NCBI GenBank assembly: GCA_951804985.1
Contig: OX638131.1
Coordinates: 7,106,630-7,170,629, forward strand
Direction of reading: 5' to 3'
DNA: 64,000 nucleotides
Origin: Dryomyza anilis
Taxonomy: Eukaryota > Arthropoda > Insecta > Diptera > Dryomyzidae
Part shown: positions 12,701 through 22,384 of the stretch, in pieces
Layout of the letters: every line of letters begins with the position of its first letter
How positions within the stretch are numbered: the stretch's first letter is position 1
Made by a program: the position numbers and the translations under genes
Notes under the pieces: model-generated
Told to the model about the DNA's origin: nothing
Databases searched by the model: none
What the model saw: only the letters and a program-made list of their open reading frames with translations

Positions 12701-13284
12701 ATCGTCACAGGTAAGCGATATGATGTACAGCAGAAAAGGGAATAACTAAAATGTGCTTAAATTTAAGGCTGCTTTCAATATTTCCTGCTCGGGTCAGGTG
12801 AAGGGTACTGATTACGAGTACTATGCGCAGGATGACTTCCGTGTGCGTAAACCCGATATTAAATTCACCTTCCAGGGTAGCATTGTTTCGCGTCAGCCGG
12901 TCGATGTTATTGTGCGTCTCACGAATCCTCTGCCAATTCCACTGAAAAAGGGCATGTTCTACATTGAGGGACCTGGTATTGAAAAGCCTTTGAGATTTAA
13001 GGTATATATATATATAAATCTTTTAAAATACAAAACAAAAAACTAAATAAATATTTTTTTAGATCGCTGAAATACCGATTGGCGGCACTGCTGCCTCCAC
13101 TTTTAAATATGTACCACCCTATGCGGGACGCGGTACTATGCTAGCCAAATTCTCATCTAAGGATCTGGACGATGTCGATGGCTATATGCATTACGAAATA
13201 GAACCACGTCCAGAGGATGTGATTAGCAATGGTCACACCAGAAACAGTAGCATTATACGTCGTCGTACGGATGTTATTCCGTAA
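3731..13284 (+). CDS. Tg: Transglutaminase (protein-glutamine gamma-glutamyltransferase), 4 coding exons
   Basis: Exons: 3731-3833, 10987-12710, 12768-13001, 13063-13284; GT-AG introns and continuous frame give 760 aa. The family forms calcium-dependent isopeptide crosslinks between glutamine and lysine side chains, in insects acting in haemolymph clotting, cuticle and gut. An N-terminal beta-sandwich (about residues 43-165) precedes the papain-like core. The catalytic triad is visible: Cys316 in GQCWNFSG, His375 in NYHVWNE, Asp402 in GGWQAVDATP; Cys-His spacing is close to that of vertebrate TG2. Two C-terminal beta-barrels follow, the last two exons covering the second. The 34-residue exon 1 (MSSWYTSYVPSW..., Trp- and Arg-rich) lacks Gly2 or Cys, so this form does not look N-myristoylated; an alternative first exon, as I recall in Drosophila, was not found. 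Exon 2 cannot start by itself because its in-frame upstream sequence reaches a stop without an ATG. Intron 1 (7153 bp) is repeat-rich. Confidence 0.93.
4345..5385 (+). mobile_element. GTCCGGAC-rich interspersed element, plus-strand copy
   Basis: Homologous, in opposite orientation, to 7825-9938. Shared landmarks in order are a cytosine-guanine-rich motif like TTCCGGACGGGAC (about 4359, 4512, 4702), ATATCTCGAAG.AAAATTAATG (4394 on), TTTTTAATAGGAC, TTTGGTTACTCAAA (4960s) and a TGACGTTT block near 5364. This copy lacks an internal segment present in the other and carries its own MITE (5008-5243). No coding capacity is seen. It lies in Tg intron 1, so with the other copy it could form a large intramolecular inverted repeat in the Tg pre-mRNA. 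Confidence 0.6.
5008..5243. mobile_element. MITE inserted in the GTCCGGAC element
   Basis: Imperfect inverted ends of about 30 bp: left ACACACAGGGGAAAATCA..TTTTGCAGGCAAC, right GTTGCCTGCAAGCTGATTTTTC..GCGTGTGT. Flanking dinucleotide TA on both sides is consistent with a Tc1/mariner-type TA target. The homologous element near 7934-7948 (other strand) reads straight through this point, giving an empty-site comparison that fixes the insertion. Confidence 0.65.
5621..6285. mobile_element. MITE with 20-bp perfect terminal inverted repeats, TA-flanked
   Basis: The left end at 5621-5640 begins TACACTCAAAATAAAAAG and recurs exactly inverted at 6266-6285. The terminal TA dinucleotides fit a Tc1/mariner-like TA duplication. 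The interior is AT-rich, with many short GCAAA/TTTGC and GCTGTT words near both ends (subterminal repeats), and has no coding potential. Total length about 665 bp; it lies in Tg intron 1. Confidence 0.75.
7825..9938 (-). mobile_element. GTCCGGAC-rich interspersed element, minus-strand copy
   Basis: Inverted homologue of 4345-5385. The motif CCCGTCCGGAA recurs near 8143, 8276, 9538, 9726 and 9910. The ends CACAAATGGGCAT (7821 on) and AATCCCATATGTG (9931 on) look like short inverted termini. The uninterrupted repeat at 45410-45430 reads ACACATATGTGTGG across this point, so the element apparently inserted into a palindromic ACACATATGTGT site. It contains a further MITE (8312-9171). No protein is encoded. 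Confidence 0.55.
8312..9171. mobile_element. MITE rich in TTCATCATATT/AATATGATGAA words, with poly-T core
   Basis: The short inverted ends are TACACAGAAAA (8312 on) and TTTTCTGTGTA (to 9171). The arms are built of many short inverted and direct copies of TTCATCATATT-type words. The centre (about 8750-8990) is a series of T8-T14 runs separated by GAAAA/CGG-type words. A 126-residue lysine-rich frame on the minus strand across these T runs is a composition artefact. It is nested inside the GTCCGGAC element. Confidence 0.55.
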
Positions 13285-13841
13285 AATCTGAACTTAGCGG
13301 TATTAGATCCTAGTCCGACCAAATGCAATTTATTAAAAGTCTTTGTGTGTTATTTATGAATTTTTGTTAATATAAGTAAACATTTTTTATATATTGAAAT
13401 GTAAAACATTCAATATGCCAAGAGAGAATCGGAGACGTACCACAATCAACCCTATTCTGAAGCCCGTCATAACGAATATTTTCATTTGAATTCGGATTAA
13501 GCTATTCTAAGATCTACACTGTATTCCAAATACGGAAATACGGTATCACAGGAACGGAGTTTTGTATGATTTAACATAAAATAGCTGCTTTCGATTTTCG
13601 AAGTTACATTTCCGTTTCGCACGGATCCTAGAATAGCGCAATATTCCTATTAGCGGTGATTCCGATTTCCGCTACGATGGGCTTCAGAGCAGGGGGTGAA
13701 TAATAATTAGTCTATTGGGTGCGTCATTGATTTTTTCATTTTTTAAATATTAATTTTTAACTACTTTTAAGTTTGCTCTTTATCTATATAGAAAATAAGT
13801 CATACATTTTAACAATTTTTGCAAGAACGATATTATTATTT

Positions 13842-13875
13842 TTTATTATTATTAAAACTCAGTATTGTAAATAAA
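13842..13875. terminator. Convergent, overlapping polyadenylation signals of Tg (+) and the lipase (-)
   Basis: AATAAA on the plus strand at 13870-13875 is the best Tg signal, 586 nt after its stop. TTTATT at 13842-13847 is AATAAA on the minus strand, 39 nt after the lipase stop at 13886. If both are used, the two mature 3' ends overlap by tens of nucleotides and Tg transcripts end close to the lipase coding region. Confidence 0.5.
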
Positions 13876-13885
13876 ATGAAATCAT

Positions 13886-16800
13886 TTATAACTCCATGCC
13901 TAAAGCAAAACTTGGTTTCTTTGCTGTTTTGAGATAATAAATTCCACGTGCATCTCGCGGTACTGGGTCGCCCATAAGAATTTTAGAACCCGTACAATTT
14001 TTACCCTTGATATCATCCAGCTTGCTGCACTGTGTGGCCACAAAACCTTTTTCGCTGTTTATAGATTCCGCATAATACTCGTAGGAACGTCCATGACTGC
14101 AACCAGCTGTCAGGGTAAAAATTGAAAAATCTACTCGAATTAAATAGAAAAAATAACAGACTTACTAAATATTTGATTTATTTCGGTACAACCAGGTTGT
14201 GGTGGTGAACCACCATTCGGATAGAAATCAACCAGACCAATAGGGTTCTTAAAACCCAAAACTCCAGCACAGCTATGAATAACATCAACAAAATCAGCAT
14301 CGGTGACATCTAAATGATTTTCTGGTCCGATGCAATCCTCAAAGGCAGGCCTGGCCGGATCAAGACCGGTAATGCGACCCACTCTGTACTTGGTATAGGA
14401 GCCAGCATAGCCCATTATATGAGCGCCTAAACTGTGTCCAATCAAATGTATGCGTTTGGGATCTGCAGACTTTTCCTCAACCAACAAATCGATCAACTTT
14501 GCGACCGCACGACCCACTTGCACTGTATAACGTGCCGGACGCAAATAGTAAATGTTATCGGCCTGATCTTTCCAGTTAATAGCTGCAAAGTTATTTTTAC
14601 AAAATAACAGAGTATTATGATGCTATACTGATCGGTATTAGTAAGAATTGTGAAACCTACCAAAGACATTCACCTTGCCCCGTTGCGTATAGGCACCTCT
14701 TATGGATTGTATCGAGTTACTCTGTGTGCTCGACTTCCAGCCGTGCACGAGAATCTTTGTTTCCAATTCGGGATTGAATTTATCGGCCATTTCCTCCCAG
14801 GTATCCCGCTTGCGACGATTTCGTATGATATTGTTATCATTTTCATCCAGTAGAAAGTTGCTCATATAAGTGTGGGTTGGATGTTCACTTTTTTTAAAGA
14901 AAATTTATAAAAAAAAAATTTATAGAGCCATAAAAAAAATTATTAAAAATTAAAAATATTTTTAAATGTTACTTAAATACGAAATATTACAAAGAAATTA
15001 AAAACAATAAGAATTTGAATACAAAATATAAAATTTATTAAAAATCAAAATTTTATATTGCCTTAAAAAATTACATGATTTTAAAATTTTACTACAGTTT
15101 AAAATAAATTCCGATTTGACTAAAAAGTTAAAATAAATACAAATCAAAAATTTGCTACATATTACAATTTTTTTTAAATTCAGAATTTTAGTAAAAATGC
15201 AATATTGCTTTAAAAAAAATCAATAATTCGAAATATTCCAAAAAAAAATACAAAATGAAAATTTTACTACAAATTCAAAATTTTACTACAAATACAAAAT
15301 TCTTCTACAAATGGAACATTTTACTACAGTTTAAATTAACACCAATTTGACTAAAAAGTTAAAATTAAATAAAAATCAAAATTTTACTATATAGTAAAAA
15401 TTGTTTAAAATATCGCAATTTTAGTAAAAATGCACTATTGCTTTAAAAAAATAAAATCTTATCAAAATTTCGAAATGTTACAAAAAAAAAAACTAAAAAA
15501 AATTAAAATTTTACTACAAATTCAAAATTTTACTACAAATGAAACATTTTACTACAGTTTAAAATAACTTCCAATTTGACTAAAAAGTTAAAATTAAATA
15601 AAAATCAAAATTTTACTACATATTAGAACTTGTTTTAAATTCAAAAATTTAGTAAAAATGCAATATTGCTTTAAAAAATAAAATTTTATCAATATTTCGA
15701 AATATTAGAAAAAAAAAAATTATAAAACTACAAATTGAAAATTTTACTACAAATGGAACATTTTACTACTGTTTAAAATAACTTCCAATTTGACTAAAAA
15801 GTTAAAATGAAATAAAAATCAAAATTTTACTACATATAACATTTTTTTTTAAATATCAAAAATTTAGTAAAAATGCAATATTACTTTAAAAAAATAAAAT
15901 CTTATAATATTTCCAAATGTTACAAAAAAAATTAATAAAAAAATTACAAAATGAAAATTTTACCACAAATTCAAAAGTTTACTAAAAAATGGAAAATTTG
16001 ACTACAAATTCAAAATTTTACTACAAATTTAAAACAATTTCAAAGTTTTACTACAGTTTAAAATAACTTCCGATTTGACTAAAAAGTTGTTTTATGTTTG
16101 TTTTAAAAATCAAAATTTTAGTAAAAATGCAATATTGCTTTAAAAAAATAAAATCTTATCAATATTACGAAATTTTACGAAAAAAAAATTTAAAAAAAAA
16201 TAAAAATCCAAATTTTACTATAAATTCAAAAGTTTACTACAAATTCAAAATTTTACTACAAATGAAACATTTTACTACAGTTTAAAATAACTTCCAATTT
16301 GACTAAAAAGTGAAAATTAAATAAAAATCAAAATTTTACTACATATTAAATTTTTTTTTTAATATCAAAATTTTAGTAAAAATGCAATATTGCTTTAAAA
16401 AAATAAAATATTATCAATATTTCGAAATGTTACAAAAAATTAATAAAAAGAATAATAAAAAAAACTACAATATGTAAACTTTACTACAATTTCAAAATTT
16501 TACTGCAAATTGAATATTATACTACAAATCAAAATTTTACTACAAATTTTAAATTTTACTACAATTTCAAAGTTTTACTACAGTTTAAAATAACTCCGAT
16601 TTTAATAAAAAGTTGTTTTTGTTTGTTTTAAAAATCAAATTTTTTTTAAAAATGCAATATTGCTTTAAAAAATAAAATCTTATCAATATTTCGAATTGTT
16701 ACAAAAAAAAAAACATTAAAAATATAGGAAAATTTTACTACAAATTCAAAATTTGTCTACTAATTCAAAATTTGACTACAAATTCAAAATGTTACTACAA

Positions 16801-18223
16801 ATTCAAAACTTTACTATAAATTCAAAATTTAAAAGTTTAAATACAAATTTAAAAGTATTACTAAAAATTCAAGATTGCACTAATAATTAACAAAAAAATA
16901 TAAAACTATTATAAATTGAACATTTTACTAGAAATATTATATATGACTACACATTCAGAATATTCCCAATAAACATTTTTGTAAAGGTTTGCAGACTCAG
17001 ATTTCTTAATAAGCTTACTAATAAAATATTTCACAACTATTTCGTAAATGTTTTCAAATCAGTTACTTTATGTTTGTTAATAAGCTTATTAACAAAAGTA
17101 AACGCAATTAAAAACAAGTGTTTGTAAAATGCGTACGCTCAGATGTTATATTTACTAACGGCAACGTAAAACATCGAAAAAAAGACAATTGTGTTAAGTT
17201 TGTGTGCAAATTTTAAGCATATTTATGATATTAAGAGAAAACATTTAAATAATAATTAAATAATATCTTTGAAACGTAAACAAACAAATAAACGCAAGAT
17301 AATTCGCGGAGATTCAGTGGGAAATGACTGTCAACATCATATATTTGATATGGTTCAAAAAAATAATATATCCCCGAATGATCTTGGAACACACCAACCT
17401 TAGGAACATCTGATTCGTCCGATGAATCAGATTTCCAAGATAAAATTTTAATTCACCAATAATTGGCTACTTGATATGTTAAAAATTGTAACAAAAATTA
17501 TTACATAACGATTTGTAATAAGCTTTCAAAATCATTACAAAATGTTTTATATTAAGCTTACAATATTATTGCATATAGCTTACTATTCAATATTACACAT
17601 AAGCTTTCAATGTAAGCTTACAATCAATGTCCAGTTTCGCTAATCCGACAATTATTATGCAACGTTTTGTAAATATTTCGCAAGCTTATTATAAAACAAA
17701 ACATTACATAGTTCACCTTACAAAAAGCTTACAGAAAGATTACAATGTTTATTGGGTTACTACAAAACCAAATATTCGAAATTTAAACTAATAACTCTAA
17801 ATTCATAAAATTAGTATTTTAATATAATAGAGAAAAACTAAGAAAATTATTCGTACCTGTCATAATATTCGAACTGTATGATTTGTGGCACACCATTGCG
17901 ATTGTTCTCCGGTGGTGGTTCCACCAAATAGGCCACTTCCGGTTTACCATCACCATCGGGCATATATATCCAGGTCTCACTGTAATCCTCCTCGTTGAGT
18001 TCAACTTGTCCGCGTATCCCAACTGAGTTAACAAAATTAATTGAAATTCATTTAGATCGAATAGAATAAATAGATAATTACAATAAACGAGCACGGGACG
18101 CACAACTTTCACAATGGACGCAAATCCCGTAATGAGCCACTGAACAATTATAAAATTTGTCGATATTTCATTGCGACACGGATTAATTATATTACAAATA
18201 CAAGCCAAGGAATTGTAACTCAT
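13886..18223 (-). CDS. Pancreatic-lipase-family lipase / phospholipase A1-like, 5 exons
   Basis: Exons in transcript order: 18223-18082, 18022-17857, 14887-14661, 14582-14166, 14106-13886; each junction uses GT-AG and keeps frame, giving 390 aa. It belongs to the alpha/beta-hydrolase neutral lipase family (triglyceride or phospholipid ester hydrolysis). The triad is visible: Ser229 in GHSLG, Asp253 in GLDPARPAF, His322 in GCSHGRSYEYY. Ser-Asp spacing of 24 matches pancreatic lipase. The Asp-His distance is only 69 residues and the lid between the late cysteines is very short, which favours a phospholipase A1-type or galactolipase-type enzyme over a lidded triglyceride lipase. Residues 24-47 are hydrophobic (FIIVQWLITGFASIV), a signal peptide or membrane anchor set back from the N terminus. 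The start is the first in-frame ATG, with a CAAAAATG context. It converges on Tg; by synteny it may correspond to Drosophila CG7367 (from memory). Intron 3 is 2969 bp of repeats. Confidence 0.88.
15090..16625. repeat. Tandem repeat of about 215-300 bp units in the lipase intron
   Basis: A landmark like CAGTTTAAAATAACTTCC followed by AATTTGACTAAAAAGT starts at 15095, 15327, 15555, 15769, 16054, 16278 and 16581, giving spacings of 232, 228, 214, 285, 224 and 303 bp. Each unit also contains AAAATGCAATATTGCTTTAAAA and TATCAATATTTCGAAATGTTA. Length differences come from variable numbers of a short sub-repeat, ACTACAAATTCAAAATTTT. The block, with degenerate flanks from about 14900 to 16900, fills half of the intron. 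Confidence 0.85.
16965..17756. mobile_element. Inverted-repeat element with clustered AAGCTTAC words
   Basis: The ends CCCAATAAACATTTTTGTAAA (from 16965) and TTACAATGTTTATTGGG (to 17756) are imperfect inverted repeats. The interior contains many copies of TAAGCTTA/AAGCTTAC in both orientations, for example near 17010, 17085, 17520, 17550, 17600, 17680 and 17725. There is no coding capacity. It lies immediately next to the tandem repeat in the lipase intron. Confidence 0.6.
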
Positions 18224-19129
18224 TTTTGATAGATGTAACGCCAACGTTACTCTTTGTATACAACACAGACGAAGGCTTCGAGCCAACTAAAATATTTGGT
18301 TTCAAACAGACTCCACCCAATGTCAAGGTGTGTTTCGTGCGGTAGTTGTTCAGATAACTAAATGTTTTTTATGAAATTTACAACAAGAATTTTTCGATAA
18401 TGAGCCAAGAGTCTGAGACGAGTCACTGAATAATTATTAAATACCTTAGGCTCGGACTCGTTTTAAGGGCAATTCTGAGCAGTTTTTTTTGTATGAAGAA
18501 TCAGGTGTCCTGCTGAATGGCAAACGTAGTGCATCATCTTCTGCTACGAACGGGTTTTAGTCAAATTTCACTTTTTGCTCAATTAAGTAAAACGATGATT
18601 AATTAAAAATATACCTACTTTTATATGCAATCATTAAATTGTTTCTTATAAATAAATGTAGTTGTATTTTTCACTAATTGTTTAAACATGTAATTTTTGA
18701 CCATTTACTCAATTAATACAAGCTGTAAAGACTTAAATTGTTGAGTTATTTAAAGGTTTTTGATCTGCACTCGGAAAAATCATAAAATACTATTCCAAAA
18801 GAAACAATTTTTTCAATATGAAATACTACAAAAATAATTTTAACTGTTCTTCAGTTAATCAGATACTTATAAAAAGTTTTTCTGCTCAAATTCATTCATT
18901 ATTCTTTTTTTATTATATTTTTTTTGATAGAAAACAAAAAACAATGAATATCCTTATTTACAGAAATTTTATTTCAGGTTGTGAAAATTAAAAAAAAAAG
19001 TGATATAAAAATTCTTTAAATGACGATATGGTTTTTCAACGCATATCCAAAAATATAGGGACTTTTTGAATATGATTTTTTTTTTATTTTAGAACAGTGC
19101 AATTTAAAAAATCTAAAAAAAAACTAAGG

Positions 19130-19659
19130 TCCAGTTTTTCAGTGCATGTTTAAACTATAGTTTAAAATATTCCATATTTTTAAAACATCTATATATCCTA
19201 ATCAAATCGTCCGAATGTCTTTAAGTATTACGGAGAAAAAGACAATTACTCTTCATTCAATATTACACCCAGAAAAAATACTATATAAATAATAGTTTTT
19301 TACTATTAAAAATAGTCAATAGGATAAATTATTATTTTAATCTGAAAATACCATTAAATACTAAAAAAACCATGACATTGCAATGGAGTTTATATGAAAA
19401 GATTTATTTTTTGTATACTATTAAATCAATAATTACTATGAGGTTTGAGGGAATTTTTTCTGGGTGCTGGGTGCTTTTGTAAGAATATAATTTGCTTAAA
19501 AACGTTATGTGTTAGGAAAGAACTGAGTTCCAGTTTTTCAGTGCATGTTTAAACTAATTTAAAATATTTTATATTTTTAAAACATCTATAGATCCTAATC
19601 AAATCGTCCGAATGTTTTTAAGATTTACGGAGAGAAAGAAAATTACTAATCATTTAATA
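19130..19659 (+). repeat. Pair of about 135-bp direct repeats flanking a MITE
   Basis: Segments 19130-19265 and 19524-19659 share CAGTTTTTCAGTGCATGTT, TTTTTAAAACATCTATA.ATCC and AATCAAATCGTCCGAATG in the same order with few differences. The MITE at 19266-19466 sits directly after the first copy. This is either an old tandem duplication split by the insertion or two parts of a larger repeat. Confidence 0.7.
19266..19466 (+). mobile_element. 201-bp MITE with CACCCAGAAAAAAT ends
   Basis: The termini CACCCAGAAAAAAT (19266 on) and AATTTTTTCTGGGTG (to 19466) are inverted repeats. The interior includes ACTATATAAATAATAGT and CATGACATTGCAATGGAG. The same family recurs inverted at 20700-20870 and, degenerate, at 41273-41410, so it is an interspersed non-autonomous DNA element. 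Confidence 0.75.
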
Positions 19660-19761
19660 TAACATATTAAATATTAGTGATACGTTGACTAAAGATGAAA
19701 TTACATTTAGTTTAAACGAAATTTATAAGATTTACATTCTTTTTTTGTAGAATAGATTAAC

Positions 19762-19916
19762 GGCCGGTGGCATAAAAAAATAACAAGCAGTTAAAATTAT
19801 ATTTGATAGACAAATTTATTTTGTTAGTTTTTATTTCAATATTAAAATTTTCACTTTAACTATCCAATTTCCATCGATTAACTTTAACTCATAGTTAAAA
19901 GTTTTATGCAACCGGG
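19762..19916. mobile_element. 155-bp MITE with CCGGTTGCATAAAA-type ends
   Basis: The left end GGCCGGTGGCATAAAA and right end TTTTATGCAACCGGGC are inverted repeats with few mismatches. The interior includes a near-palindromic TTAACTTTAACTCATAGTTAA stretch. There is no coding capacity. Confidence 0.65.
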
Positions 19917-20699
19917 CATAATAAATATAAATAAAAATTCTTACCATTCAATAAATGTATCAATAATAAAAGTTTTAATGATGAAATCATATTTAAAATG
20001 TATGTTGTATCGCTAAAATATGTTGTCTTCAATATTCACTCAATAACTTTTGAAAATACTATAAAGTTACACAAACAAACACCAACTAACTATTAATAGA
20101 TATTCTGAACAATTTGTTCCTTAAATACAATACACAAAATTCTCGTCCGGAATATCTCTTAAATTTTAAACAATACGCACGTCAATCAACGCTGTTGGCG
20201 AGAGTGTCAAGAACTGTTGCATTTCTTCGATTAGTTAAATAGCTAATGTTGGTATAACCGAAGAAATAGGCCTTAATTCTAACCTTGTAACTCTTTTCTT
20301 TATCAATAAACATTTTTAATGGTGGTGTATTCTCTTTTATATGCTATCCAGCTGTTATGTAGGTTATATAAATTGCATTTGGTGTAATAGAAAGGTTCGA
20401 AATCTGAACTGATAACAGAATATTGTTATAATATATGGGGGGTCTTTGGATTTATTGTTAGTTAATTAAACATTTGTTCGATACCTTCAAAACGGTAGCA
20501 AAGTATAAACACACTTTTGTTATTTCAAAAATAGAATACTATTCAAATTAATAACATTAACAGGTAAAATACAATAATTTAAATTTTTAGAAAAAGTATA
20601 AATAATAATTTTACTAAAAATTTAAATTTTCTAAAGTGATGTTAAAAATTTTACTAATAGTTTGAAAATATTATTAAAAATTAAAAGACTTAAGTACAA

Positions 20700-20870
20700 A
20701 AAATATTGATTTAATAGTATACAAAAAATAAAAATGTTCATATAAACTCAATGGCAATGTCAAGGTATTTTCGAGTATTTGATGGTATTTTCCGATTAAG
20801 TAAAAATTTATCCTATTGACAATTTTTAATAGTAAAAAACTATTATTTATATAGTATTTTTATCTGGGTG
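20700..20870 (-). mobile_element. Second copy of the CACCCAG MITE, minus strand, one end lost
   Basis: Read on the minus strand from 20870 it begins CACCCAGATAAAAATACT and matches the copy at 19266-19466 through the CATTGCCATTGAG block to about 20710, where the other terminus is replaced by unrelated AT-rich sequence. Confidence 0.7.
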
Positions 20871-21390
20871 AACTAACTTAAAATATAACTAAAACCTCAA
20901 AACTAGAATAAGATTTAAATTTTTTCTTAAATATTAAATTTTTTACTCAAATTTATATTAATTTAAAAATTGTATTTTTATTGAAAAACTTAAATCCTAA
21001 CAAATATTTTTAAACCATTCAATATACAAGATAACCGAATTACTGATATAATAATTCTCAGAAGACGATGTATAATAAAAAATACACAAAATAGTTATAT
21101 AAGTTTTATTTTATTTTCTGAATATGAATTCAGTATAAATATTATTGAAAGGTTTTTGTTGAGTTATAATGTTTTTCTCTCAATTAATTGTAAACTGAGA
21201 ATTAGTTTGCTGCAAACGTCATTTTTTGGGTAATTGAAGTTACAATAAAATTTATTAAATTATAAGAAAAAGTTTATTTTTGTACAAATTATATTCCGCA
21301 ATTAATTGCTAATGTAAACCCTCTTCGTAATTTTTCCATATCAGGAAATATCAATTAAATTTCGACAATACTTTTCAAATCGTCACTTTA

Positions 21391-21488
21391 TCGTCAAAAG
21401 TCCACCTGGTATCGATTTCAAAACGTCTAAAGTCCACCTGATATCGATTTAAAACGTCAAAAGTCCACCTGGTATCGATATCGATACC
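21391..21488. repeat. Three 31-32-bp tandem repeats ending in an 18-bp palindrome
   Basis: TCCACCTGGTATCGAT-type units begin at 21401, 21433 and 21464. The last runs into the perfect palindrome GGTATCGATATCGATACC (21471-21488). The palindrome contains two overlapping TATCGATA words, the DREF-binding DRE sequence of flies, and each unit contains a CACCTG E-box. It lies about 1.45 kb upstream of the baf ATG. Regulatory function is inference only. Confidence 0.7.
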
Positions 21489-21712
21489 AAGTGTATTTTT
21501 CATACTGCGCTGCTTTTCTTCTTCCATCTTCATCAGTGATGCATTTGACGAAAATAAAAAAGTCACTTCAAAAAATAAAAATGTAATATTTAAAATAAAA
21601 ACGTACTTTTCAAATTATAAAATCCCAAAATTATTTCCCATTTTCAAAAATCCCATATAAATGTTTCCCAATTTACAGAAATCTCATAATTTTTCCCGCC
21701 ATATCAAAAGTG

Positions 21713-22026
21713 TAGCCGCGGTATCTCAGTGGTTAGTGCGTTGGACTGCGAGCCGAAAGGTCCCCGGTTCAAGCCTGGACTGGGGCTAACAACATATTTT
21801 CATAGAAACATTTTTCTATACCGCGCTACCTCTCGTCAGTAAATGGCAAACCTACAAGAGTAAAACCATTGCCTATGAAAAGCTCTCACCCGCCGTTAGG
21901 ATTCGGCAATAAACTGTAGGTCCCACCACTTTGAGTACAAATATAACACGCACAGCTCAAAATGTTGAGAGAGCTCGGCCGAAATTCTATATAGGACTGT
22001 AGCGCTAAACTATTATTATTATTCTT
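21713..22026 (+). mobile_element. tRNA-derived SINE, full-length copy 2
   Basis: Same family as 2163-2469, with head GTAGCCGCGGTATCTCAGTGG, B-box-like GGTTCAAGCC and a TATTATTATT tail. It is flanked by an exact 12-bp target-site duplication ATATCAAAAGTG at 21701-21712 and 22027-22038. The head keeps about 9 nt (GTGCGTTGG region) missing from copy 1, so this copy is nearer to the full family sequence. Confidence 0.9.
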
Positions 22027-22201
22027 ATATCAAAAGTGACAAGCAAACAAAAAATAGCACAATATTTTATCTGGCAGCATTTTATAAATGTATAAAAATG
22101 TAAATACATTTAGATATAAAATAAATAAGAAATGAATACTACAGAATTTATAGATCAACAAATATAAAAGTGTATCAGTGGCATTCATTATCTCGTTTTT
22201 A

Positions 22202-22384
22202 TTATATTTTAATACATTTTATTGTTTCTTTTCCATCATATTTGAAGTTACGAGTTTCTTTGAAATATTGTGTTAAATAAAAAAAAGGATTCGTACTTAA
22301 TACTCTATGCTTAAAACATACATTGGCTGCATTCAGCGACCTCAGCAGTTGTGGAGCTGTTGACAATTTTCGCTTGAATGGCAT
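22202..22384 (-). CDS. Doubtful small reading frame, possible first exon, divergent from baf
   Basis: I do not recognise this protein. The frame begins at a real ATG (22384) and its first 21 codons (MPFKRKLSTAPQLLRSLNAAN) have balanced base composition. They are followed directly by a perfect 5' splice site GTATGT, after which the frame becomes AT-rich to a stop 60 codons in. It may be the first coding exon of a gene transcribed away from baf, with an amphipathic Arg/Lys-rich, Leu-rich start like a mitochondrial presequence. It may equally be chance. No downstream exon was found. The 24 bp covering LLRSLNAA are also present inverted at 22654-22677. Confidence 0.25.
   Translation of the reverse strand: MPFKRKLSTAPQLLRSLNAANVCFKHRVLSTNPFFYLTQYFKETRNFKYDGKETIKCIKI

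Larger units (their letters stand above)
18224..22381. other. Intergenic region between the lipase and baf
   Basis: About 4 kb of AT-rich DNA without supportable genes apart from a doubtful frame at its baf end. It contains the MITE copies and direct repeat of 19130-20870, a CCGGT-ended MITE, a 32-bp tandem repeat and a SINE, each listed separately. The first 100 bp (18224-18330) are more GC-balanced and probably hold the lipase promoter and 5' UTR, but no canonical Inr/DPE pair was found. Confidence 0.55.
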
